Positions 27,169 to 36,179 are shown, numbered from the stretch's first letter. The stretch is 64,000 bases of DNA from JAVBLW01 sp031553215 (GCA_031553215.1 JAVBLW010000006.1:1-64000), one strand, 5' to 3'. Notes: a model not told the origin generated them from the letters alone. Made by a program: numbers and translations.

Positions 27169-28206
27169 AGCATTGCCAATAATGATTGGGATTATATATT
27201 TTTTTTCATATTCCAATATATTTAGACTTGCCAAAAAACTTCCACAGCTATTTATGCAGGGATCATTGTTTATGTCTATTACATAACAATCGCCATTTTC
27301 TTTGATACGAAAGTCGATTCTCATATAACCATTCAAATCTAAAGTTTCAATTATTTTATGACATATTTCCATTATTTTTTTTGCAATCTTTGGCTTATGT
27401 TCCATAAAATCAAATGTAGAATATTCATCTGAATAAATATCGTCATAATCTAAAATCTTATTTTTAAGTTTGCAACTATCATTTATTTTTAACCCTATCG
27501 GCGGAAAAACTATCTCAAAATTTTTGTTCTTAACAATTGGAACTTCTACTTCATAACCATCTATAAATTCTTGACAGATTATAGCTTGATTAAAGTTTTC
27601 GTATAAAAATTTTGCTTTTTCATCTATATTATTTCCATCATTTATCATAACCGAATCACTAAATAGCCCAATGCTTGCACATTCATAATTTAACTTCAAA
27701 ATATACTTTTTTTCATACTCAGGTATTGTTATCCACCCGTTATTATAAAAGTAACTTTTAGGCGTTTTAATTCCATTTTTTGATAAAATAGATGTCCAAT
27801 GAAATTTGCTTGAGCATATTGCATTAACAGTTGGATTTGGCCCAACGTGTTTAATCCCTAATAGGTCAGAAATGGCAGGCATAAGTGCATCTCTACCTTT
27901 TCCATTTCCTTTTGAACTTGTTTCAAAAATGATATTAATTTTATTATCGGAATCTAAAATTTCTTTTAATATATCCTCTGTATTATAAAAAACCTTTGTA
28001 TAAATATTGAATTCTCTAATAAATTCTAATATTTCCTGTAATTCACTAAATGAAAGATAACTAGTGGTAACTGAGTGTATTTTGTAGTCACTACTAATTA
28101 GTGTTTCTTCTTTTACACTTGCTACCAATCCCATATTCAAATCGTTACAGCGCTCTTTTGTAATACCAATTAACAAGTTTATTTTTTCTTTTATATCATT
28201 ATACAT
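27160..28206 (-). CDS. ATP-grasp ligase (D-Ala-D-Ala ligase-like), in invertible cassette
   Basis: 348 aa. The C-terminal two thirds follow the ATP-grasp pattern: KFHWTSILSKNGIKTP, YILKLNYECAS (ATP-lysine strand), CQEFIDGYEVEVP, and the metal-binding end YMRIDFRIKENGDCYVIDIN with NNDPCIN. This resembles D-alanine-D-alanine ligases but is too divergent to assign that reaction. Such enzymes couple a carboxylate to an amine through an acyl-phosphate. The start codon is the last three bases of the right 37-bp repeat. A promoter TTGACA-N17-TATAAG lies just outside it, so in this orientation the gene should be expressed. It is convergent with the STAND-like gene. Confidence 0.88.
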   Translation of the reverse strand: MYNDIKEKINLLIGITKERCNDLNMGLVASVKEETLISSDYKIHSVTTSYLSFSELQEILEFIREFNIYTKVFYNTEDILKEILDSDNKINIIFETSSKGNGKGRDALMPAISDLLGIKHVGPNPTVNAICSSKFHWTSILSKNGIKTPKSYFYNNGWITIPEYEKKYILKLNYECASIGLFSDSVMINDGNNIDEKAKFLYENFNQAIICQEFIDGYEVEVPIVKNKNFEIVFPPIGLKINDSCKLKNKILDYDDIYSDEYSTFDFMEHKPKIAKKIMEICHKIIETLDLNGYMRIDFRIKENGDCYVIDINNDPCINSCGSFLASLNILEYEKKYIIPIIIGNALI

Positions 28207-28240
28207 AGCAATTATCCCCCAAATAATAAAGTATTATCTT
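28204..28240 (-). repeat. 37-bp inverted repeat, right copy (ends on ATG of the ATP-grasp gene)
   Basis: Reverse complement is identical to 24744-24780 over all 37 bases, including SD and start codon. Confidence 0.97.
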
Positions 28241-28260
28241 AACTATATTTTATCATAAAC

Positions 28261-28289
28261 CTTATATAAATTATATAACATTTTGTCAA
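28261..28289 (-). promoter_or_regulatory. Promoter outside the right inverted repeat
   Basis: TTGACA (28284-28289), 17-base spacer, TATAAG (28261-28266). It reads into the cassette through the right repeat. The equivalent positions on the left flank (about 24695-24723) are C-rich without a promoter. Confidence 0.75.
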
Positions 28290-28310
28290 AAAAGGTCCGA
28301 TTTATGAATA

Positions 28311-28346
28311 ATATAAAAACAAAATCCTCAAATCAAATTTGAGGAT
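28311..28346 (-). terminator. Terminator of the teichoic-acid/ABC-F operon
   Basis: A 10-bp stem (AATCCTCAAA and complement, 5-base loop) followed on minus by TTTTGTTTTT, about 70 bases past the ABC-F stop. Confidence 0.85.
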
Positions 28347-28416
28347 TAGTAAATTAGATGGATTTTATATCTGCCTTTTTGTGCTTAATAATATTCTTGT
28401 ATGCTTTATTACTTTT

Positions 28417-29946
28417 TTAATAAGTTATTTCATAATCAACTAGTTCATCATAGAAATCCTTCTCATGACTAACTAAAATAATACTACCAGGAAAGTTATC
28501 TATTGCTTCAAATAAAGCTTCTTTTGTATTAATATCCAAATGATTTGTTGGTTCATCAAATATTAGTACATTACTTTTTTTCATTGTCATTAAAGCTAAT
28601 CTTACCCTTGTTTGTTCTCCACCTGATAATTGTTTCATACTTTTTAAAGCTAAGTCTCCCTTTATTCCAAGAGGAGCTAATATACTTCTTATCTCTCCAT
28701 CTGTTTTAAGTGGATAGAAACCTCTTATAAAGGCGATTGGCGTTTCATCTAAATATTCATACTCCTGAGAAAAATAATTGATTGTAACGCTATTACCAAA
28801 AGAAAAACTTCCTGCAATTGGTGGAATTTGATCAGTAATAGTTTTAATAATAGTTGACTTACCAACTCCATTTTTTCCTAATATAGCTATTTTCTCATTC
28901 TTTTTAATAACATAATTCAAAGGTGGTAATAAAGACTTATTATAACCGATTTCTAAATTATTAAATTTTAATACTTCCGTACCTAGATCTTTAGAATATG
29001 GAAATTTTATTTTTATCACTAAATCTCCAACAGGTTTTTCTAATTTATCTAATTTTTCTAGTACCTTAACTCTTGATTTAGCAGCCTTAGAAGTTGTTGC
29101 TCTAACGATATTTCTATCAATAAAATCTTGTGTTTGTTTAATAAATTTTTGTTGGTTTTCATATTCTCTTTGAAAGTGTTCATTTCTTATTTCACTCTCT
29201 TTTAAATAAAAATCATAATTGCCTTTATATCTAACCATTGTTTTATTATGAAGAGCATATATAACATTGGCAATATTCTTTATAAAATATTCATCATGCG
29301 AAATAACTACAAATGAACCAGAAAAAGAATTCAAAAACTTTATTAACCATTCAACGTGTTCACTATCTAAGAAGTTTGTTGGTTCATCCATTAACAATAC
29401 ATCAGGAGCTTCTAATAATAGCTTTGCTAAATATACTTTAGCTCTTTGTCCACCACTTAAATTTTTAAGTTTTACATCTAAATCATAATTAGATATACCT
29501 AATCCATTTAAAACATTTCCAATAGTTGAGTTAATAGCATAAAAATTATTTTTCTCTAATTCTTCTTGAATTATCATTGCTCTATTCAAGATCTTTTCAT
29601 ATTCATTTTCTCTACAAGTTCCAAGCATAGAAAAATAGTTTTCCATTTCTTTTTCCTTTGTAAAAAGTTCTTTAAAGACCCCATAGATATAATCATTTAT
29701 ACTAACATCTTGTTTAATCTTCAAATGTTGATCTAAATAAGCATATTTTACATTTGGTTGCCACATTATATCTCCAGAATCTGGAATAATATTCTTTGCA
29801 ATGATATTCATAAAAGTAGATTTACCGCTTCCATTTGGACCAACTAATACAATATGTTCATTATTCAAAATTCTAAAACTAACATTATTATACAAATCTT
29901 TATCAGTATATTTAAATTTAACGTTTTCAACCTCTAATAAACTCAT
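28417..29946 (-). CDS. ABC-F family ATP-binding protein
   Basis: 509 aa, two ABC cassettes in one chain and no membrane domain. Cassette 1: GPNGSGKST, LSGGQRAKVYLAK, LLMDEPTNFLD. Cassette 2: GKNGVGKST, LSGGEQTRVRLA, LIFDEPTNHLD. The linker between them is helical and charged, as in ABC-F translation factors that act on the ribosome E-site. Could be housekeeping or antibiotic-protective; the subfamily cannot be decided from sequence alone. SD GGAGTG lies 5 bases before the ATG. Last gene of the LicD/TarIJ operon. Confidence 0.93.
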   Translation of the reverse strand: MSLLEVENVKFKYTDKDLYNNVSFRILNNEHIVLVGPNGSGKSTFMNIIAKNIIPDSGDIMWQPNVKYAYLDQHLKIKQDVSINDYIYGVFKELFTKEKEMENYFSMLGTCRENEYEKILNRAMIIQEELEKNNFYAINSTIGNVLNGLGISNYDLDVKLKNLSGGQRAKVYLAKLLLEAPDVLLMDEPTNFLDSEHVEWLIKFLNSFSGSFVVISHDEYFIKNIANVIYALHNKTMVRYKGNYDFYLKESEIRNEHFQREYENQQKFIKQTQDFIDRNIVRATTSKAAKSRVKVLEKLDKLEKPVGDLVIKIKFPYSKDLGTEVLKFNNLEIGYNKSLLPPLNYVIKKNEKIAILGKNGVGKSTIIKTITDQIPPIAGSFSFGNSVTINYFSQEYEYLDETPIAFIRGFYPLKTDGEIRSILAPLGIKGDLALKSMKQLSGGEQTRVRLALMTMKKSNVLIFDEPTNHLDINTKEALFEAIDNFPGSIILVSHEKDFYDELVDYEITY

Positions 29947-29964
29947 TTTTCACTCCAAATAATT

Positions 29965-30642
29965 TTACCATCCAATGGCTTTTCTTTTCAAATTAATAAT
30001 TTCTTTTAATGATAATTGAGTATTACTAAATAAACTTGAAGAACCAGCTACAAAGGTTCTAGCTCCACAGTCATATAATTTTTGAGCATTCTCAATAGAT
30101 ATATTCCCATCTACCGTAATTTCAATATTATCTTTATTTTTACTAATTAAATATTTCTTTACTTCTTTAACTTTATCAAAAGCATAAGGAACTATTTTCT
30201 TTCCAGCAAATCCTGGTGAAACAGTCATAACTAAAATACCATCAATATCATCTAAATATTCTTCTAATACCAAATATGAGGTTTCAGGATTTATAGCAAT
30301 AAGTACCTTAGCACCTTTTGATTTTACATATTCAATGCATTTTCCTATATTTTGTGTACTTTCATAATGAAAAGCTACTTGATCTGTCGGTCTAATATCA
30401 AACCATTGCATCTTTATTTCAGGTTGATTAACTAGGAAATGATAATCAAACGGAATATCAGTAACTCGTCTTAATGATTTAATAAAATCCGTTCCAAGCG
30501 CTAAATTAGGAACAAACACACCATCCATTATATCAATATGTAAATATTCAAGATCTACTTCTTTAAACTCGGTTAAATAATAAAATATTCTATCTATTGA
30601 TGCACACATCATAGATGCAGATAATTTCCCCTTATTATTCAT
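29965..30642 (-). CDS. Ribulose-phosphate 3-epimerase family protein
   Basis: 225-aa TIM-barrel of the Rpe family with HIDIMDGVFVPNL, DYHFLV, TVSPGFAGKK and the second metal aspartate in VDGNIS. In this operon it lies directly after TarJ, whose substrate is ribulose-5-phosphate, so it probably supplies or drains that pool by epimerising xylulose-5-phosphate. The start at ATG 30642 follows AGGTGG and overlaps the end of tarJ by 8 bases; a longer start at 30666 is less likely. Confidence 0.88.
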   Translation of the reverse strand: MNNKGKLSASMMCASIDRIFYYLTEFKEVDLEYLHIDIMDGVFVPNLALGTDFIKSLRRVTDIPFDYHFLVNQPEIKMQWFDIRPTDQVAFHYESTQNIGKCIEYVKSKGAKVLIAINPETSYLVLEEYLDDIDGILVMTVSPGFAGKKIVPYAFDKVKEVKKYLISKNKDNIEITVDGNISIENAQKLYDCGARTFVAGSSSLFSNTQLSLKEIINLKRKAIGW

Positions 30643-31690
30643 TAACTTCACCACCTGTGCAATCATACATCACTTTAATAACATTATTTTTAGTATCGGT
30701 TAGATAGTCAAATGCTTTTAATCCATCACTTAACTTATATACCTTAGAAATCAATTTTGAAAAATCAAATTTTGATTCCTTAAATAATTTAACAGCATTC
30801 TTCCAATCATTCACATCTAAGGAATACGAAGAATTCCATGTTCCTTTTATTGTTAATTCTTTTCTAAGAATCTTCCAATACACATTTTTGTCCAGCGCCA
30901 CATTATCCTTAGGATTTCCGACTACAACACATTTCCCAAAATCGTTTAATAATTCAATTGCTATACCAATTGCTTGATTACTTCCAACCAATTCAAATAC
31001 ATAATCAGCTAATTTTCCATTCGTTTTTTTATAATTAGATAAATACTCTTTATGTGATATATCAATAACATCAAATCCAAATAGTCTTGCTGTTTCTAAT
31101 TTTAAAGGATTTCTTCCCCCGATAGTAACATTGCATCCAGCTTCTTTACAAACAATTCCTAATAAATATGCAATAGTTCCAGTTCCGACAATCACAACAT
31201 CAGCATTCTTCTCAATTTCAAATTGTCTAAACGCATGATATGCAACCGAAGTTGGTTCTGACATTGCCGCAATATCATAGGAAATTGATTCATCAAAAAA
31301 GACCAAATTCCATTTAGGTACTACTAAATATTCAGCATATCCGCCATCACATCTTGAACCAAAATAATTATAATTAGAGCATTGAGCATATCTTTGTTTC
31401 TTACAAGCTTCGCATTCAAAACAAGGCAACATTGGAAAAACAGACACTTTCTTACCTATCAAATCATCATCTTCATTAGAAAAAACTTTTACTATTTGTC
31501 CAGAAAATTCATGTCCTGGAATAGTAGGAAAGTGATATGTACCGTTTATTAGAACTCTTTCAATATCACTTGAACAAATTCCACAACGCATTATTTTAAC
31601 AAGAACAGTTCCCAAAGTTAATTCAGGAACTTCTAATTCTTTGTATTCTAATTGATTTATATTCTCTAATACTAGTGCATTCATTTTCAT
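30635..31690 (-). CDS. tarJ: Ribulose-5-phosphate reductase TarJ (zinc alcohol dehydrogenase)
   Basis: 351-aa medium-chain dehydrogenase. Catalytic zinc motif CGICSSDIE and GHEFSG, structural zinc CFECEACKKQRYAQC, and a Rossmann nucleotide site around VVIVGTGTIAYLLG. Following TarI it fits TarJ, which reduces ribulose-5-phosphate with NADPH to ribitol-5-phosphate for CDP-ribitol synthesis. Start ATG 31690 with AAGGCGG upstream inside the end of tarI. The assignment rests on context as much as on sequence. Confidence 0.85.
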   Translation of the reverse strand: MKMNALVLENINQLEYKELEVPELTLGTVLVKIMRCGICSSDIERVLINGTYHFPTIPGHEFSGQIVKVFSNEDDDLIGKKVSVFPMLPCFECEACKKQRYAQCSNYNYFGSRCDGGYAEYLVVPKWNLVFFDESISYDIAAMSEPTSVAYHAFRQFEIEKNADVVIVGTGTIAYLLGIVCKEAGCNVTIGGRNPLKLETARLFGFDVIDISHKEYLSNYKKTNGKLADYVFELVGSNQAIGIAIELLNDFGKCVVVGNPKDNVALDKNVYWKILRKELTIKGTWNSSYSLDVNDWKNAVKLFKESKFDFSKLISKVYKLSDGLKAFDYLTDTKNNVIKVMYDCTGGEVNE

Positions 31691-31691
31691 A

Positions 31692-32408
31692 TTAGTTACC
31701 GCCTTGTTCAACTATTTTTTCTGCAATTAACACATCAAAATCAGTTGTTATCTTAAAATTAAGAGGATCACCTTGAACCATATAAATTGGAAAGTTATTC
31801 ATCGTACATATCTGTGATGTTCCAGTTAATACTCTTTTTTGTTCAAAAGTTAAATTATCAATTAATCTTAATAATGTTTTTATTTCAAAAGTATCTGGTG
31901 CTTGTCCATTAAACAATTCTTTACGGGCAGGAATATCATTAACTACATTTCCGTCATATGAATGTAGCATTGTATCAACCGCAGGAACAGCTGTAACACA
32001 AGCTTTATATCTTCTAGCGGTTATAACACTATCTTCTAATATTTTTTTTGTTACAAATGGTCTTGCGGCATCATGAATCAACACAACATCATTTTCTTCT
32101 ACCTTAAAGGCGTTAGAGATTGTTAATAAACTATTGTTTAAAGAATCAATTCTTTCTATCCCACCATCACATACAATTATATTTTTTAGATCACTATCAC
32201 TTATAAATTCACTCATTTTATCAAACAGTAAGTCTTTAAAATCTTCTTTAATAGCAATTATTACCTTATCAAACAAATTAGATTTTAGTATATTTTCTAA
32301 TGTATAAATAATTACTGGCTTTTTATTAAATTCTATAAATTGCTTAGGAAGATTAGTCATTTTTATTCTACTTCCAGTTCCACCAGCAAGTATTACTGCA
32401 TAATTCAT
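31692..32408 (-). CDS. tarI: Ribitol-5-phosphate cytidylyltransferase TarI (IspD family)
   Basis: 238-aa cytidylyltransferase of the IspD/TarI family: AVILAGGTGSRIK, LPKQFIEFNKKPVI and HDAARPFVT. Adjacent tarJ points to CTP + ribitol-5-phosphate giving CDP-ribitol. Because the MEP pathway is present (ispG) and TarI and IspD are close relatives, it might also serve as IspD if no other copy exists in the genome. Overlaps nothing upstream; licD ends 10 bases before it. Confidence 0.85.
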   Translation of the reverse strand: MNYAVILAGGTGSRIKMTNLPKQFIEFNKKPVIIYTLENILKSNLFDKVIIAIKEDFKDLLFDKMSEFISDSDLKNIIVCDGGIERIDSLNNSLLTISNAFKVEENDVVLIHDAARPFVTKKILEDSVITARRYKACVTAVPAVDTMLHSYDGNVVNDIPARKELFNGQAPDTFEIKTLLRLIDNLTFEQKRVLTGTSQICTMNNFPIYMVQGDPLNFKITTDFDVLIAEKIVEQGGN

Positions 32409-32418
32409 AAATATACCT

Positions 32419-33231
32419 CTATAATTTTATTTCTTTAATTTGGTGCATCGATGTCCTTTGTTCTTCAGGTGGTAATTTCATATAATCGCCATATATTTGA
32501 GTCAAATATTCCTCTGATTTATTAGGACATTTAAATTTATAGCCTTCAAAATCAATTTCCTTTGATGATTCGAAAAAGTCGATAGGGACTACTTCTTTAA
32601 TTCCCTTCATACCTAACAAATTAGCAACATATGAAGAATCATCATAACTGTATTTTTTCATCATTTTATCAATTTTTCTATCTATTCTTTTTGCACCATA
32701 CAATTTTTTTAGTACTAACAATATAAAAACTGCCATAAATCTAGTTAACTTTTTATTCTTTTGACTATGAATCAACACTGAAGACATCTTCATATACATA
32801 AGTCTTCTTATTTTCTTAATATGCTTCTTTTGTTTCTTTGCATCAGAACATACTCCATCAAGTGGAAATATATCAATATATACTCCATGATGAATATCCA
32901 TATTTTGACTTGGTATATCTAAAAATAAAGTCCCATTTTTACGTATCTTTGCAAAATAATAAGGATATTTTTTTTCAACCACATGGTCTTGATAAAAATA
33001 TTTTTCTGGTAATTTTTGTGAAGCTATTTCCCTAAACTTTTCATAATCTTTTCTTGGCATTCCAATATCTATATCATCATCCCACGGAATAAAACCAGCA
33101 TGTCTTTTTGCTCCAAGTAATGTTCCACCAATTAAGAAATATTGTAAATTATTATCATCCAAAATTTTAGTAATATCTACTAACATTTCTAACTCAGTTT
33201 CTTGAACACCTTTTAAAATACTATTATCCAT
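32419..33231 (-). CDS. LicD family phosphotransferase
   Basis: 270 aa with the LicD/fukutin nucleotidyltransferase-fold core YFLIGGTLLGAKRHAGFIPW followed by DDDIDIGMPRKDYEKF, and KYPYYFAKIRKNGT and VYIDIFPLDG further on. LicD proteins transfer phosphocholine or related phospho-alcohols onto teichoic acids or glycans from CDP-activated donors. Here the partner donor could be CDP-ribitol from TarI. Tightly packed between the glycosyltransferase and tarI. Confidence 0.88.
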   Translation of the reverse strand: MDNSILKGVQETELEMLVDITKILDDNNLQYFLIGGTLLGAKRHAGFIPWDDDIDIGMPRKDYEKFREIASQKLPEKYFYQDHVVEKKYPYYFAKIRKNGTLFLDIPSQNMDIHHGVYIDIFPLDGVCSDAKKQKKHIKKIRRLMYMKMSSVLIHSQKNKKLTRFMAVFILLVLKKLYGAKRIDRKIDKMMKKYSYDDSSYVANLLGMKGIKEVVPIDFFESSKEIDFEGYKFKCPNKSEEYLTQIYGDYMKLPPEEQRTSMHQIKEIKL

Positions 33232-33250
33232 ATATACACCTACTAAATTC

Positions 33251-34303
33251 TTATAATTCTTCTTTTCCAGCTCTAATTTTTTTCTTATATTTAAATGCCG
33301 TTATCAATCCTACTAACGTTCCATAACCATATGATAAATGTATTAAAAAATATATTATAGGAGAAAAAATCATAAGGAAATTTTTACTCTTCTTTATTAT
33401 TCCTATTATATTTAGTAATAAAAATATAATATATAAAGAAAAAAAAGCCATCAATGGAACAAAAAAATATATTAAAGAAATATCTATAGCAAAACTTAAT
33501 AATGGCAAACATAAACACCCTATTAAACCTATTAAAAATACAAAAGGTATAAAATGGTATAACGAGAAAATTTTTGGAGTTAAATTCACACTAGTGATTC
33601 CTATCCATTTACCATTGCCATATTTTTGTTTTAAACTTCCTTTTAAACTACTTCTAACATAATATTTATTTTTTATATCGCTATTTAAACAAATTTTATA
33701 TCCATTATCTCTAATTCGATAACAAAGTTCATTATCTTCACTTCTAAGTAACTCCGTATTGAATAAACCTATTTTTTCAAAAACTTCACGTTTATAACAA
33801 CCATTCGCAACAGTTGAAACATATTGCTTTTCTTCATATTGTTTGTTTCTAAATTCAGCAATTCCACTACCAAATGACGAAGTTTCTACAAGAAGCAACA
33901 TTTCACTCCTTTTAGAAGTATTTAATAGGGCAGACTCTTGCATTCCACCACAAACATCCTCACCACTCATAATAGTTTTCACATTTTCACTAATAAAATT
34001 ACTAGTTAATTCAGAATGTGAATCCACTCTTATTATTAAATCACCCACTGAGTTCCTAATCGCAAGATTCAATCCAGGTGCTTGTCTTATTCTATCATTT
34101 GTTAATATTTTTATATCAAAGAATATATCATTATATTCCTTCTTAAAGTTTTCTATTTGTTCTAAAGTATTATCTCTTGATGGTGCAACAGAAAAAATTA
34201 ATTCTACATCACTTTTATCATAATCTTGTTTCAATAAACTTTCAAATAATATTGATAAATATTTAGATTCATTTAATGCAACAATGCACAAAGACACAAC
34301 CAT
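33251..34303 (-). CDS. Family 2 glycosyltransferase with C-terminal membrane segments
   Basis: 350 aa. GT-A domain in the first ~230 residues: VSLCIVALNESKYL, the IIRVDSHSEL motif in place of the usual DDGS/DxD, VANGCYKREVFEKIG and LRSEDNELCYRIRDNGY. Then three hydrophobic stretches (about 245-335) that anchor it in the membrane, and a basic tail. Start ATG 34303 follows GGGAG by 8 bases. First gene of the envelope-polymer operon, so it probably builds the glycan that LicD decorates. Donor unknown. Confidence 0.87.
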   Translation of the reverse strand: MVVSLCIVALNESKYLSILFESLLKQDYDKSDVELIFSVAPSRDNTLEQIENFKKEYNDIFFDIKILTNDRIRQAPGLNLAIRNSVGDLIIRVDSHSELTSNFISENVKTIMSGEDVCGGMQESALLNTSKRSEMLLLVETSSFGSGIAEFRNKQYEEKQYVSTVANGCYKREVFEKIGLFNTELLRSEDNELCYRIRDNGYKICLNSDIKNKYYVRSSLKGSLKQKYGNGKWIGITSVNLTPKIFSLYHFIPFVFLIGLIGCLCLPLLSFAIDISLIYFFVPLMAFFSLYIIFLLLNIIGIIKKSKNFLMIFSPIIYFLIHLSYGYGTLVGLITAFKYKKKIRAGKEEL

Positions 34304-34440
34304 ATAAAAAACTCCCATATAAAAAAAGAAAATCACCTATATATTTTAACATATCTATATTTTTTTTCAATAATTTCTTCGAAATAACCTACCCTATTCA
34401 TATTTTAAAACCAATAATCATATGCTATACCGGTGATAGC
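34304..34440. promoter_or_regulatory. Divergent intergenic region
   Basis: Separates the minus-strand envelope operon from the plus-strand amidotransferase gene. A possible extended -10 (TG-C-TATACC at about 34422-34430) lies before the plus gene. No strong -35 is visible on either strand. Confidence 0.35.
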
Positions 34441-35070
34441 ATGATAATAGGAATTGCATCAAGAACTTTAATGTGTTCAGATTCAGAAAGAAAAATTGTA
34501 AACAAAACATATCTAGAAGCACTAAAAAAATATGATAACATTTCATATCTATCGCTTCTTCCAACTAATAATATAGAAGATATCTTACATTGCTGTGATG
34601 CTTTTATTTTACCTGGTGGCCGAGATATTGATCCAAAATATTACGATGAAGCAAACACCGCTTCTGATGTTGATGAAGAAAGTGATTCATTAGATCAATC
34701 AATAATATTTCACGCAATAAAATTCAAAAAGCCACTTCTAGGAATATGTCGTGGTATACAATCAATAAATGTCTTCATGGGGGGCTCTTTATATCAAGAT
34801 ATAAAAAATCATGCCAATCATGAACATCAAGTAATTTTATATAATAATCCTATTTATAAAAATAAGTTTATAACTAGTAATAGTTTCCACCATCAATCAA
34901 TAAAAAAGCTAGCGGATAATTTTCTTATTCTAGGTGTAACCTTTGATAATCAAATCGAAATAATAAAGCACGAATCATTACCAATACTAGGTGTCCAATT
35001 CCACCCTGAATTAAATGATATAAAAATATTTGATTATTTTATAAATACTATGATAAAAAAACAACCTTGA
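34441..35070 (+). CDS. Class I glutamine amidotransferase-like hydrolase (peptidase C26, PuuD-like)
   Basis: 209 aa. Start ATG 34441 after GGTGATAGC gives MIIGIASRT. Motifs: FILPGGRDIDP, LLGICRGIQSINVFMGGSLYQDI with the nucleophile Cys, and GVQFHPEL with the catalytic His. This is the gamma-glutamyl-gamma-aminobutyrate hydrolase type, which removes gamma-glutamyl groups. The true substrate is not shown. An upstream in-frame ATG at 34276 would overlap the divergent gene and lacks an SD. Confidence 0.88.
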   Translation: MIIGIASRTLMCSDSERKIVNKTYLEALKKYDNISYLSLLPTNNIEDILHCCDAFILPGGRDIDPKYYDEANTASDVDEESDSLDQSIIFHAIKFKKPLLGICRGIQSINVFMGGSLYQDIKNHANHEHQVILYNNPIYKNKFITSNSFHHQSIKKLADNFLILGVTFDNQIEIIKHESLPILGVQFHPELNDIKIFDYFINTMIKKQP

Positions 35071-35088
35071 TTTTCAAGATTGTTTTTC
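35054..35088. terminator. Bidirectional terminator
   Basis: An 11-bp stem with one C/A position (AACAACCTTGA against TCAAGATTGTT) and A/T runs on both sides. It serves the plus amidotransferase gene and the convergent 119-aa gene, whose stop codons are in the stem. Confidence 0.8.
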
Positions 35089-35433
35089 ATTAAGTAATAA
35101 TGGTAAAGCAATACGTAGTGCTTTGATATTGTCATCAAGCATCTTAAACTGCCATGAAGTAGGTTCTAATTTTATTATTGCTTTCTCACTCTTACTAATT
35201 AATGATTTTATTGGTGATACAGCTTTTTCATAGTCTTCTATTGTATATTTTTCTATATTAGAACTATATAATTCATTTTGGATTAAATTTAATGCAATAT
35301 AAAGTGCATTAATTCTATTCTTTTGCAGTGTATGTTGTGATGTTCCAACCTCAAATTTCACTTGGACCTTTTCACTTCGTTCTATCATTTTTGTAATTGC
35401 ATTTATTGCTTTTTTCATATTATATATTTCCAT
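35074..35433 (-). CDS. Small protein made of two tandem helical repeats
   Basis: 119 aa, not recognised. Residues ~10-52 and ~70-115 are repeats of each other: ERSEKVQVKFE matches SKSEKAIIKLE and NRINALYIALNLIQNE matches DNIKALRIALPLLLNE. This implies internal duplication and probably a helical hairpin dimer. No signal peptide. The start is uncertain between 35433 and the Met at residue 6. It lies downstream of the split GGDEF-EAL gene on the same strand, but nothing links them. Confidence 0.7.
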   Translation of the reverse strand: MEIYNMKKAINAITKMIERSEKVQVKFEVGTSQHTLQKNRINALYIALNLIQNELYSSNIEKYTIEDYEKAVSPIKSLISKSEKAIIKLEPTSWQFKMLDDNIKALRIALPLLLNEKQS

Positions 35434-35459
35434 AACGCACCATAGGCAATGGTTAAAAT

Positions 35460-36176
35460 TTAACTATTGTTTCTTCGATATTTATCAAATGAACTTTCAT
35501 CTATTGGTTTTGAGTATAAATAACCTTGCACCAATTTACAATGATGATTCCTTACGTACTCTTCTTGTTCTAGAGTTTCTACTCCTTCACATATTATCTT
35601 AATATCATGTTTATGACAAATATCGATAACACTTGTAATAATTTCATCTTCCATTGTATTCTCATTCATTTTTTGAATAAAACTCTTATCTAACTTTAAT
35701 ACATCAATCGGTAAATCATATAGCAATTGTACTGATGAATAACCACTACCAAAATCATCTATAGATATCTTATAGCCACTTACTTTTAATTTATTTACAA
35801 CCTCAGTAAATTTATCAAAGTTTTCAGTCGCCATAGTTTCTGTTAATTCTATTTCTATTAGCTCAGCTGGTATTCCATATTTGTTTAATATCTCATTCAA
35901 TGATTCCACAAAAGTAGGATTTGATAAGTGTCTACGTGAGAAATTACATGAAATAGGAATTAATTTTTCATTATTATCCATTATCTTTTTCAAATACTTA
36001 CAAGTAGATTCATATACATAAAAATCTATTTCCATAATAAATCCGTTTTTTTCAAAAATAGGAACAAACTCCGATGGAGAAAGTAATCCTCTTTCTCTAT
36101 GATTCCACCTTACTAATGCTTCTGCGCCAACAATTTTCTTTGTATCAATATCAATTTTTGTTTGATAATAAGTCAC
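35460..36176 (-). pseudogene. EAL-domain part of a broken GGDEF-EAL protein
   Basis: A complete EAL phosphodiesterase domain: EALVRW, ELTETMAT, DDFGSGYSS, LKLDKSF, CEGVET and QGYLYSKP. The domain would hydrolyse cyclic di-GMP. It is in the same frame as the GGDEF gene upstream, from which only one TAA (36180-36182) and one sense codon separate it. The only available start is GTG 36176 with no SD, so it is probably the severed C-terminus of one protein and not an independent gene. Stop read-through or independent translation cannot be excluded. Confidence 0.75.
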
Positions 36177-36179
36177 AAA

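Noticed and set aside
24778..28206. Reading the 37-bp inverted repeats as a transposon's terminal repeats
   Set aside because: No transposase lies inside, no target duplication is seen (A versus T at the outer bases), and both repeats end precisely on start codons with SD, which fits alternate gene expression better.
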